The translations under genes were made by a program, and so were the position numbers. Of a stretch of 64,000 nucleotides of DNA, positions 1 to 10,500 are shown piece by piece. Source of the DNA: Turbatrix aceti (Eukaryota > Nematoda > Chromadorea > Rhabditida > Panagrolaimidae). The notes under the pieces were generated by a model. That model was not told where the DNA came from, ran no database searches, and worked only from the letters and a program-made list of their open reading frames with translations. How positions within the stretch are numbered: the first letter of the stretch is position 1; every line of letters begins with the position of its first letter. The stretch covers positions 319,246 through 383,245 of the forward strand of contig OZ017770.1 of NCBI GenBank assembly GCA_963969345.1. Reading direction: 5' to 3'.

Positions 1-159
1 GGTTGGCGCGAATCAACGGATGACGAAGAATGGGAAAACCCGCTGCCTGAAACTCGAAGTGAAGCGGCTGATCAGCGGGAAAGCCGTTCAATTGTCATGG
101 ATCTCGGTAGACAAACTGTCGAACATTGGGCCAGATTTGCCAAAAAAGCTAGCATATAA
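1..159 (+). CDS. 3' end of an unidentified gene (partial)
   Basis: Frame 1 is open from the window edge to a TAA at 157-159 and gives the last 52 residues of a protein whose start lies outside the window. The tail is acidic at first (DDEEWENP around residues 7-14) and then has a short mixed helix ending WARFAKKASI. I do not recognise the family, and no domain can be called from so short a piece. Codon use is less AT-rich than the following spacer, which supports real coding sequence. It converges on the TXNDC12 gene, leaving about 260 bp of AT-rich spacer. The call of a coding end is inference from the open frame and composition only; an upstream splice site could lie inside this stretch. Confidence 0.5.
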   Translation, partial: GWRESTDDEEWENPLPETRSEAADQRESRSIVMDLGRQTVEHWARFAKKASI

Positions 160-352
160 TACTGTATAGTTTTTGTCGTATGTATTGCAACGGGTGTTGT
201 CACAAAAAATATAAAAAAAAATCAAATAATTTGAAAAATAGTAAAACGCACTGGTTTGTGTCAGAAATGTCCTGTAATATTGTCCAGTTTGTAAGTAGCA
301 TATCTGAATGTTCAGCTGTAACACAATACGTTTTCTCTCGATTAAATATTGG

Positions 353-358
353 TTTATT
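353..358 (-). promoter_or_regulatory. Polyadenylation signal of TXNDC12
   Basis: AATAAA on the minus strand, about 60 nt beyond the stop codon at 418-420. Confidence 0.5.
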
Positions 359-417
359 GATATGGATACTTCATAAATGCAACAAACTTATAGCATACAT
401 GTTTAACCATATATAAA

Positions 418-1814
418 TCAGAGTTCTGACTTATTGCTTTTGGACTTCTTTTCCTTCTTTTCTTTCTCGTCCGCTTTATCAGTCTTTGTTTTTTCTGTTT
501 TCGATTCTTTCTGTTTTGCAGCGTTCTTTTCCTTCTTATCGGTGACCTTTTCCCCATTATTTTCTTCGGTTTTTTCTTTTTTCTCAACGATATTTGCTTC
601 CGTCACGATAGTTTCTTTCTTCTGATCGGCGTTCTTTTCGGTAGATACGTTTTCGCCAGAGTACTCCTTGAGAGCCCTCTTCATACCATCGACAACATCG
701 AACGCTTGAGGGTAGTAATAGTTGTATTGAGGGAAAGACTTGCTGTTGTCTACAGCAAGAACATCGCCTTGCTTATCTAAACATAACAATAACAGTGATA
801 AGGCAAAATAAAAATGAAAATATTCTGCACATACCGAGGAAGTAAAGTCGGGGAATGTATCGCCCATCGGGAGCATATTTATTATCTTCAAGTTCTTCGT
901 CGTCAATCAAATTAACCATGACAAATTTTTTGCTAAGTTCAATGAAATCGGAACGTCGGTTTGAAATTTGAAAATTTTTGAGCAAAGCTAAATAAAGTTG
1001 AGTTCAAAAACATGTAAAAATAACTGCAATAAAAACCCAACCAACCTTTGCAAGCACCACACCAAGACTTGTGAATAAGCAAAAAAATTGGCTTGTTTTG
1101 TTTTTTGCTGACAGCAACGGCGTCTTCCCACTCAACCCAATCAACCTCGTTGGGCAGGCCCTTACCGGGACCTTCCTCAACATCGTCGCTTACATCATTA
1201 ACAGAAGCCAAACCAACGGCAATAAGGCTGAGCAGAGTTGTTCGATGCTCACTAAATTGCTCCTGCTCACTGCTCGCTCCTGCTCAGCTCACGAGCGCGA
1301 GCGGAGCGAGCGCGAAAAATTTGAGTGCTCAATGAGCATGAGCAGAGCGAGCACGAAAAATTGAATTGCTCAAAGAGCGCGAGCAGAGCGAGCGCGATAA
1401 ATTTTTCAAATGAGCACTGCTCACTATAAATTTAGTGCTACAAATACTAAAATATTGATAGTTTCGATCAAAAACACGATGTTGGGGGTATCTCCAAGGA
1501 GTATACGGTCTTTCTTTTCGCTAGGGACTGAATTTGTGACTCAAAATTCACATTTTTATGTGTGAGCCATGTTTGCTCATTGCTCGCTCCTGCTCGACTC
1601 ACTAGCGTGAGCAGAGCAAGAGCAGAGGATCTGAGAATAAAAGAGCGCGAGCGGAGCGAGCGCGAAAATTTTAGGAACTCAAAGAGCATGAGCAGAGCGA
1701 GCACGGAAAATTGAATTGCTCAAAGAGCGCGAGCAGAGCGAGCGCTGAAAATTGTCAAATTGAACAACTCTGAGCCAGGCTGAGTAATAGTAGAATCACG
1801 GCACGTTGTTTCAT
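418..1814 (-). CDS. txndc12: ER thioredoxin-domain protein, TXNDC12/ERp18 type; first exon split by a MITE
   Basis: Coding segments are 1814-1777, 1224-1046, 987-835 and 776-418. Leaving out the transposon and one copy of its target duplication gives 729 nt (242 aa). The product should be an ER-lumen thiol-disulfide oxidoreductase. The sequence shows a signal peptide (MKQRAVILLLLSLIAVGLA), the active-site motif WCGACK near residue 70, and a match to TXNDC12 through FVMVNL, PDGRYIPRLYF and the YYYPQAFDVVDGMK block. It is longer than the vertebrate protein (about 172 aa) because of a Lys/Glu-rich tail of about 80 residues, ending KSEL, a plausible variant of the KDEL retrieval signal. The element at 1233-1776 interrupts the signal peptide exon. 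As written, the frame from the ATG hits a stop inside the element. The gene may therefore be broken on this haplotype, or a splice removes the element. AATAAA on this strand at 358-353 is a likely polyadenylation signal. Confidence 0.85.
1225..1232. repeat. Target-site duplication, left copy
   Basis: AGGCTGAG, identical to 1777-1784. Removing the element and one copy restores an uninterrupted signal-peptide frame in the neighbouring gene. Confidence 0.8.
1233..1776. mobile_element. hAT-like non-autonomous element (MITE)
   Basis: The 544-bp element is flanked by identical 8-bp direct repeats AGGCTGAG at 1225-1232 and 1777-1784, the duplication length of hAT transposons. Its ends carry an inverted repeat beginning CAGAGTTGTTC. 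The right end has about four extra bases (AGCC) before the duplication, so the exact terminus is uncertain. CAGAG fits the loose hAT terminal consensus. Inside are two related blocks (about 1262-1425 and 1576-1770) full of GAGCGCGAGC/GCTCGCTC palindromes, separated by unrelated sequence. There is no transposase frame. It sits in the signal-peptide exon of TXNDC12. The perfect duplication suggests a recent insertion. Confidence 0.75.
1777..1784. repeat. Target-site duplication, right copy
   Basis: AGGCTGAG, identical to 1225-1232, directly next to the right end of the hAT-like element. Confidence 0.8.
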
Positions 1815-2147
1815 TGCTGAAAACTATGTTTTTCTTTGTATTCATAAAGGGAAAAAATTTTCTGACATATAATTCAACACGACAACTTATGCTGAAAACG
1901 AATTTATAAAATAAAGAAGAAACAAAACTTTGTGCAAAAGGATAGATTCAAGATCGCACAATGTGGGTCATCACATTCCAAATAAAGGTCACAATGAAGG
2001 AGAAATAAATAATGAAGGCATTCTTTTCTTGTGTTATCTCAGATAATCAATAGTTTTTTGGCATTGACAACCGTAAATCTAGGTAATGAACGTATTCTAA
2101 TCGGATTACGAGTATTTTTTCCATTTATTCATTTTCTCTAATAAACA
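1815..2147. other. AT-rich spacer
   Basis: It lies between the TXNDC12 start and the LINE fragment and should hold the TXNDC12 promoter. I see no coding sequence or clear motif. Confidence 0.5.
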
Positions 2148-2672
2148 TGGCCAAGAGACCACAAGAAGGAAATCGTCAAACGAATTTCGGCAGGACGAAA
2201 AGCGTATTTCAAGTACCGCGACTTCCTGCGCTCACGCCAAGTCAAAATGGGGCTGAAACGGCGACTCATCGAGCAGTGCATCAAGCCAGCAGTCCTCTAC
2301 GGCTGCGAAACCTGGGCACTCACCGACGCCGCCGCCGAAACCCTTCAAAGGGGTCAACGTCGTCTTGAACGTGCCATCCTCGAGGTGCGTTTGAGCGACG
2401 AGATCCCCTCCGCGGCCATCCGAAAGCGCACCAAGCTCAAGGACTGGTTCGAAAGCGCTCGACTCCGGAAGCTGAAGTTCGCCAAATCGCTCGCGACGAC
2501 CGACGACGACAACTGGGCAGTTCGACTGTCAGACTGGCGCCCTACCGACGACTACGACAAAGCCAAGCGACCGCCTGGACGACCTCGTATGCGCTGGACC
2601 GACGCCCTCGCCAACGAGTATTACAAGGCCCCGGCAAAAGACTTTGACTATAGACGAGTGATTTTCCTTTGA
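2148..2672 (+). mobile_element. LINE reverse-transcriptase remnant (C-terminal part of ORF2)
   Basis: One open frame (phase of position 2148, stop at 2670-2672) encodes the C-terminal region typical of RTE/CR1-type LINE polymerases. It includes a KYFxYRD-like start, 'IKPAVLYGCETWAL', a basic 'QRRLERAILEVRLSDEIP' block, 'RKRTKLKDWFE' and the ending 'RPPGRPRMRWTDAL'. These match the well-known region after the catalytic YADD box, so the polymerase core and endonuclease are missing and the copy is 5'-truncated. It is clearly richer in G+C than the surrounding DNA, which points to a recent or foreign origin. The frame still lacks stops, so the copy is fairly young. The clade is not settled. Confidence 0.8.
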
Positions 2673-2890
2673 TGTGCCCCTCTTCGTACGATATCCCAGT
2701 GATACTTTGTTATCCCGTGTGTACGAGTAAGAGATATAAATTGAAATTGAAAAATTGAATAAACAATAAAATCCGTAATTTAACACGCCATTTAACATTC
2801 AAAGACACTTGAAAAATATATACACCCGTTAAAAATAAAACAAAGGAAAAAGGACACAATTATAAAAATGCACGTCAATCATATAAGGTT

Positions 2891-4603
2891 CTAAGCAACA
2901 GCTTGCGCTTCGGTGATGGTGGCAGGTTTGGCTTCAGTGACTGAATTTAAATCAACGTCTTGAAGATCAGTCGATGATACCTGTGTAGAATTCGAACAGA
3001 AATCAATTTGGACAAATGTTTTAAACTTGGCTTCTTCGTCTTCCATATTTCGTTGCAATGACGTGTCACTAGGTGCCTGAAAAATGATTAATCGTTGATT
3101 TTATAAAATGGTACATGTCACAAACTTCTGTTGACATGGGTTGCAATTCGATTTCCACCGTGTGTACCTCGTCCGTTGAAAGATGACGGCACAAAGTTAA
3201 TGTCTAAAATAATAAAACTTTTATTTGCAAAGCTACAAATGACAAAAGCTACAAATACCTTAGCTGCTTTTTCGCGTTTTGCTTTTTCATCTACCTGGTA
3301 GTCAGAATCGGACTTGACGCGACAAAGAGAATTTGTGTTACTAGAGTTTGTATTACTAGGTCCGTTGAGTGCTTCAACTAAAGTCAAGCGCGGCTGTTGA
3401 CCAGGAGGACCGTCACCCGAGGCGGGAGTAAATTTGAAGAGAGCTTTAAACGGTGAGCGACAAATGGGACAATTTTGTAGCCGAAATCTCAGGGTTTCCG
3501 CACACCCGTTACAGATGCAAAGATGGCGGCAGGGAAGGATAACGGTGTCTCGTGGATTAGCCATACAGATAATACATTCCCCATTGTTGTCGTCAATAGA
3601 CTGAGAAACGCTTTCCTTATTCTCAATGCCGTAAATTTCTTGTAGTAAATAAGTCACCCCATCAGCAATAAGTTTTTGTTTCATCGGTTTGAGTATTAAA
3701 GTAGCGCTTTGATCGCTGGATTTGTCAATACTGCACATAGTTGCCTGTACTTGCGTGGGATAATCGCCTTCTTCATCGGGAACAGATCTGACTTCTATGA
3801 CTATGGGAAAGTAAAGGCCGGTGTCATATTGAAACTACAACAAACGGAGATATAAACCATCGTGTAAACAGAAAATGAAACGTACAGAAAAATTGTGTTT
3901 TATAGGATGAAATTCAAACTTATCCACCAGCTGATTCATTCCCTCTGGAAAGTAGATCTTTTCCGTGCTCATCGAATTTCCTTTGGATATGAATCTGAAC
4001 AAATTGATTAATGGCGCCTAACCAATCAAAAAAAACTTTTGTTACCGAATGTGGCGATCAGATACGAATTCTCGTGCCATGTAATGCACTTGCACGTAAC
4101 ACGGAACATCACTATCCAGAACAAATTCGATTTTATAGTTGGTTTCCGTTTCGTGATCAAGTTTAGCAAATTTGACTGAATCGCGTCGAACATTAACTAG
4201 AGCATTCAAAACGTTTACGGTATGAGAAACGCCACGTATATTATACGGATACTAAAAACACGGGGGACTGAATGTATTGATAAAAACTCATTAGTGACTC
4301 ACTGTTACCGGCTTGTTTTCCAGTATTTCAAGATCGGACATATCGCCAAATAAAAAGGTGTCCGGTTTCGCGACATCATACCTTTCGCCTCCCATCAAGA
4401 AATGCGTTCCAAAATACGAGCCTACAACGCTTATTCAAAATCATGAACATTGATTGAAAAATTTGTATACCATTGTTCGATCGATGCCCGCCGTGGCCTT
4501 CTTCCGCATTCCGTAGTTGTGACGTCGTATCTCCGCGATCGCTGCCAGCATTCTGTGCAGCAAAAGGCAAAATCCGGGCACAGCACGACGCCACGATACC
4601 CAT
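2891..4603 (-). CDS. mgrn1: Mahogunin-type RING E3 ubiquitin ligase (MGRN1/RNF157 family)
   Basis: Coding exons are 4603-4471, 4421-4303, 4251-4046, 3994-3886, 3834-3259, 3203-3126 and 3076-2891, giving 1407 nt (468 aa). The family attaches ubiquitin to substrates and acts at endosomes and the plasma membrane. The N terminus starts MGIVASCC: Gly2 and the two Cys could carry myristate and palmitate, as in MGRN1. The MGRN1 body follows (SYFGTHFLMGGERYD, then the beta-rich domain, then YLLQEIYGIENK). The RING finger is CIICMANPRDTVILPCRHL continuing to CPICRSPF (C3HC4), near residues 255-300, followed by the conserved LVEALNG. The tail is short, Ser/Thr-rich and acidic. All introns are 40-70 bp with consistent phases. 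The start is chosen because it gives the N-myristoyl motif and has an in-frame junction to the first conserved exon. Confidence 0.9.
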
Positions 4604-6025
4604 TGACAAGTGGCTTCTAGTTCGAATCACACATACGTTTTGTCAGGCACTACAAAAATGCCGTTCTATTGTCAGAAACCTGTCAAAACGCAAAACAAAC
4701 TTTCTTTTGACAACTCACGAAAACAAGTATTGCGATACCCGACGCACGTGTTCAAATTAATATCGCGACGTAGCAAAAAAAAAGAATTTTTAATTGATTG
4801 ACAACGCCAAAAATTGTAAGTGCAGTATGCAAATTACGACTGTTACAACTTATTCAAAAATTAAGCGATTCGATACGTGCAAAACGTGCAGAAACCAAAC
4901 TATAAGCAAGGATTTGAAGAATCTGACGATACCATTTGGCGAACAATCATTACAACTGTCGCGTACCCGCTCGCGCGCACGCGCATGGTCAACAATTGTT
5001 GTCTATCGGTCATACTTTTGTGTGAATCTCTGGCGTTATGTTCCCAATATCTTAAGTAAAGAGAGATCACCCAAGTCAAAGTTTATACCGGATTTTGCAG
5101 GGTGGAAGGTGGCTTGTTAATAAATTATAGCGAAACTATCGTCAATTCTATAATTAACCAGACACCAATCATTGACATGGAAAGCAAATAAAAATTGACA
5201 AGTAATGGAAAAACTGCTAATAATTTTTTTTCACCTCCATAGTTGCAACTTGCAAGAACTATAAACCGACCGCGGTCGGCGGCAACTTATGTCCCACACG
5301 TTAAGGTCTTACAGTTTAACATCACTGAAATGATCAATTTTGTTAAGCAGAACTTAAAGAAAAGCGGTGTATTTTTCCGATAATAGTCGGTTAATATTGA
5401 GATGCAAAACTGAGAGGAGAGGATTAACTCATAAGCAACGTTCTTTTCGCTGACACAAAGTAAGGCGCTTTGGCCTTCCTACTTTTTGTTTTGAAGAAAC
5501 AAAAAAAGCCTTAACATCACTATCAAGTGTATGGGTGTAATTTTTTTATTAAAAAAAATAGTGGCGCCTATGGACAAACTAGTTTTTTTATTCATAATGA
5601 CTATAGACGTTTCTGATAGAGCGTTAGACGTCTAAAGATGCTTTGCATTTTAGACAAAAAGTTCTGCACAACACCTCTTTAAAAAGTTAAAACTACTATT
5701 AACGCTATCTCAAAAATAAAATTTTGCGATTGAGAAGTTGTTCGCTTCGTTTTATCCAATCACGAACTATGTAAATAGTTTTTGATGTCAGCCCTGAAAG
5801 TATCATGTCTTCGTCATGTTAATATACAGAAAAAAATTAACAACAAATTTTAGAAAACGTTTTAAACACACGGAAATATTGTGAAATGACGAAGTGATTG
5901 CCTGATGCATTATTACGCCCAACATATGTCATAATCAAAATGTGTAACATAATCAGAGCATATTAGCAATGTAAACAAATATGAAAGTACACTTAATTCA
6001 AAAAAATTGTATTATTGGTCCTTTT
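4604..6025. other. Spacer upstream of MGRN1
   Basis: About 1.4 kb without a supportable gene. It contains the MGRN1 promoter side, short open frames without family signal, and a small pyrimidine and purine-rich patch near 5460-5520. Confidence 0.4.
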
Positions 6026-6371
6026 TTTGCTCCATATTCGGTGTTAACTCAAAAGCAAGTTTTCTTTCTGTTTTCTTTTGGCTATTTCTTTTTTTGCTTC
6101 TGAATAGCTTTTCAATGCGTTTATATCATACTCCGTGATCAGAAGAATATATGTCTTTCAACATTGGTGCTTTCATCTTGTTTATCGACTTTGTGTTTGT
6201 AGACTTTGCATCTGGGGTGCACAGGTACAACAGAAGCTGAAAAAGATTAACGTGAATAAGCGATGGTATCATAGTTGGGAGTGATTCGGTAAAGTATTCT
6301 TTCCGGAGTCGCTGGTCCGTGAAACCTCTAATCTTCGAAAAAAGTGGTAACGCTTCAATCAACCTTGTCAT
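6026..6371 (-). other. Possible small gene, unassigned
   Basis: On the minus strand there is an open frame from ATG at 6371 to 6126 (81 aa; contains FTDQRLRKEYFTESLP). It partly overlaps a second frame that ends in a basic helix (ALKSYSEAKKEIAKRK) with a stop near 6033. A cytosine-poor acceptor TTTTTCAG lies between them near 6238. The two could be exons of one short protein, but I could not find a phase-consistent join, and no family is recognised. It is a candidate only. Confidence 0.15.
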
Positions 6372-7565
6372 GATTCATGACGCTTGTGAGGATTTATTTT
6401 TTTGTTCAGAATTTTATTTGTTGAAACCAACTGTTGTTTACGTTTGACATTTCCAATATTGGTTAATGATATTTCCATCGCCATGTTTAAAAATAAATAC
6501 GTTAACACAAGTTCATGAATGCGATTTTAATGCTTTTATTTTTTAACACTTATTTGCATTTGATCAGCGGAGCAATTATACGTAGAGTCAAACAAAATGT
6601 CTTGAGGAGAACAACCGCGCATGATACGACTTACTTTTGTAAACAAATTCAACCCCACCCCTAGAGTGAGTAATGACACAAGCGAGACAGCCAAAAAGGA
6701 CCGTCATTTTGTTTGATGCAAGCGCCTGCTTGGCCCTGCTGGGAGCAATGGTCACTTGTTCTCAAAAAGGTCGCTTTTTCGGTTTTCGCCTTGGTCAGTT
6801 GTCTAGTATGCGCATTCACCTAGCTACTGGCAATGAATGACTGAATTTCTTAGTTTTAGCTTTTGTACATTCATTTTGAACTCATACTTTTGCGTATTTA
6901 CCCCTCACCCTACCTTTTACTTCTTTTGGTAGTAGCTCTAAATCCGCTATCCGCTCTGCACATTCTCGAAACCTGTATTCATTGTATTCATTGATTGATT
7001 GTACTTTTTTTCAAACACATTGTTTAACCGCTTTAATTCGTTCCTACATTTGCGCAATAACAGTTTTATCCATGTTTGCGAAAGCATCTTTCTTAATTTG
7101 TAAACATTTATCTATCTATCAAAGTTAAACGAAATAGAAAATTTTTTTATATTTTAGTTGCTTAGTACATGGACAAACCGTTTTTAATGCCCGCGTGAGA
7201 TAAAAAAACTTTTTCAGCTACCTGACGTCGATGATATCTCAAAACACTGTGTTTGTTTCTTCGTCATCCGTCAGTTAAAATGTATTTTCCATAATCTATC
7301 ATGATTTTTTTATGAAATGCAAATTACTATACTAGCTTTATTTACGACTACGAGTTTAACCAACGATATACTATTCAGAAGTTTAGAACGAGTATATTTC
7401 AATACAACACTATTTTTTTACTTTTTTGTGCCTTGGAATCTTAGGCATACTGCAAACAAAGATTCTTCTTCCAACAACCAGGGAAAGGTGCCGTGTTGCC
7501 CGCAGCAACCAACATCAAGCAATTACTCGAGGCTATTTAAGCAACTCCAGTGGTCACAACTTAAA

Positions 7566-10500
7566 ATGAGTGAGTTCAAAAACATACGCAATGTTTTATT
7601 CTTTGATTTTGTGTTTTTACACCCATAATTACCGTTAAGCTGTTCTGTATTTTTGTTACTTTTGGCTACATTCTTTGTAACTTACATTTATATTTTTGAT
7701 ACAAAAGCACAATTTATGGGAATGCTTGTTGTTTTTGGCAGAATAAAACCCCTACTTATTGTGGGATTTTGTGACATTTGGAATACTTTTTTCTAAACAA
7801 CATTCATCGCTTAGTCACAACTGGCGTTACTATGCTGCATACTTTTTGTTCTGTTATGTAGTAGCTTTTTGTTTTGTTTTTTAATGTAGACGGAAAAAAA
7901 ACCACGATAAAGTACAGTTTTGGTAAAAGTATTACCAAAACTATACTGTTCTTTCCTTAAACTGTGTATTTTTGTTGATACGCTTACGATTGCCTATCTT
8001 TTTTTTGAGTTCACCTTTTTACGGTCTGGTCTGCACATTTGCTACGTAACAACTTTTTGTAGGTGCTGAGACTTCAATCAGCTAGCATACGTATGATTTT
8101 TTTCTTTTTCTTCTATGCACCACACCTAAATCTTGGCTTGACTTGTGATTCATGTCAAATAGAACAACGCATTCCAAAAGTCGGCTTTAAGGGTCGTATT
8201 TTATGCCATTATTATATCGGCCGAACTTACATTTTTTTTACATTTATTGCTCTTACACGTGCTTAATTACTCATCACGAAAATTAGAGATGAGTAATTTA
8301 GTGAATACTAAATATTATTATCGAACTAAATAAATTATTGAGGTTTGTTATTGTCTGTTTCCGAAATTGAGATATTATTGCCTCTCATTGTGTGCTTACT
8401 GTTCAAAAAAAGATCAGAGGTAAATTTCTATTGTGTATGTGTGTGCTGCCTGCCCTTGTGCTTACCATTTGCTCCCATATGCAAGCAGGGCAGTCTTTTG
8501 ATGGATCCTTCTATTTTTTGTAAGCATTTCTTTCCAAACAAAAAAATTATTTCACCTGCCGTCCGTCGAAAGTGACTGCATGAGCATCTATCAATTGTTC
8601 GTGTGTTACGTGAGTCATTTGACAATAGAGGGGGTTTTAAAAATCAGCGGGGAAAAAGCTACCGCAGCTGATTAAACACATTGTTTTATGTGTATTCCGC
8701 GTGTATGTTGTCTATAGAGGTGGTGAAAAGGAGATGCTTACCCTGTATGAAAAGCGTAGTTATCACAGAAATGTGTTGCTTAGACGAGAGGGGTAGTGAC
8801 TCTTCTTTCCGGACGTCATTTCCGTTCGAGTCTGTTCGCACTGTGTATTACTCATCTTTATTTTTCTTTACATTGGGGTGTGAAAAAGTATCATTTTGCT
8901 AACCATCGTTCGATGCTAATTTTTATTCAGTATCTTGATATTGTTTATTTATTTCTATATTTTCAATCCTCTTTGCATCAGCGATCATGTCTTTCCTCTA
9001 CGTATGCATCATTGCTACATGTCCAGTTGTCGGACATTTGCATCACAAAGTGCATTTTTGATAGTACTTTGGTTTATTATATTAAAAGTTTACTTCTCTT
9101 GTCGAAAAATGCATAGGCAATCGATAATTAATTTTTATTGTACATCAATGCTTTTTAGGAGGTTTTTACACGAATTCCGTGCCTTCTACATCGTTCCCCG
9201 TCTTTGACGACACTTTCGTTGACCAACAGCAACAAGGACGTAGTGGCAGCGAAGCCACCTATTTTCCGTCTTCCGTTAGCTTGGAAGGTAGTAGTCGTTG
9301 CGGTGACGCAGGCCTTGGAACGTCATTTGGTTCTCGCAGAGGTTGGATTTTTAATGTTTATTTTTTTTCACATTACTCGATTTAGTATCTTTTTCTCCAA
9401 ATCGCAGAGAATACAGCTCGTCATTGCAAAGTACCAAGGAATCATATCCTTCATCTTTTGGTTTTGCGGGTACCAGGCCATCAACGCATCCTCTCGATCC
9501 GTTGGCATTAGCTGCCTACAGGCAGCACGCCACGGAAGCATCTAAACAAAATTTTGAAAAAAAGTACAACGCTTCTAGCAACAAAAAACGGGATTGCTGT
9601 ACACGGTGGATTGACAAGATGGGTGAAATATTTTCTAAATGCTTTAATCGACAGAAAAAGAAGGGGGTGCCGGATATCAGTGCTCTTGGTGGCCAGACAG
9701 GTTCAAGTTCATACGAACGAATTGTACATGCAAATGACCGAAATTTTAACACTCAATTTTCGTATGCCGACAACTATATCAAAACGTCAAAGTACAATCT
9801 CGTCACTTTTGTGCCGAAAAATTTGTTTGAACAATTTCAACGGCTTGCTAATTTTTACTTCCTTGTTCTTATGATTCTTCAGGTTTGCGCACATGTCATT
9901 TTTGTTTGCTCTTGTACAATGAAACTGTGTTTTAGTTCATTCCATGGATCACATCTATTGTGTGGTACTCCACCGCAATTCCACTGGCAATGGTGCTTGC
10001 CTTTAGTGCTATCAAAGATGCATACGATGATATTGTGAGTTATAATAATTGAAATGTTAAGGCAATCCAGTATGTTTTTCGTTATAGCAAAGACACAGGA
10101 GTGACCATCAGGTGAACAGCAGAATATCTTACGTCGTGAGAGATGGAAGACTTAGGCCAGAAAGTTGGATGAATGTAAAAGTTGGAGATATCATTCGAAT
10201 GGAAAACGGACATTTTATCGCTGTAAGTGTTGTGCTCATTCACCTGTTTATAACTGCAGTATTGCAATTTTCAGGCAGACTTACTGCTTTTGTCTTCGTC
10301 TGAACCCCACGGCCTGTGTTATATTGAAACTGCTGAATTGGACGGCGAAACTAATCTGAAAACTCGTGCAGCACTTCCCGAAACAGTTCCACTAGGTGAC
10401 GTTGTAAAGGACATATCTAGCTTTGACGGAGAAATTCTCTGCGAGGCTCCCAACAATCGCTTGGATCGCTTCGAAGGAATGCTGACGTATAAGAACACAA

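Noticed and set aside
9516..9752. Minus-strand frames opposite the flippase exons
   Set aside because: Shadows of well-supported coding exons.
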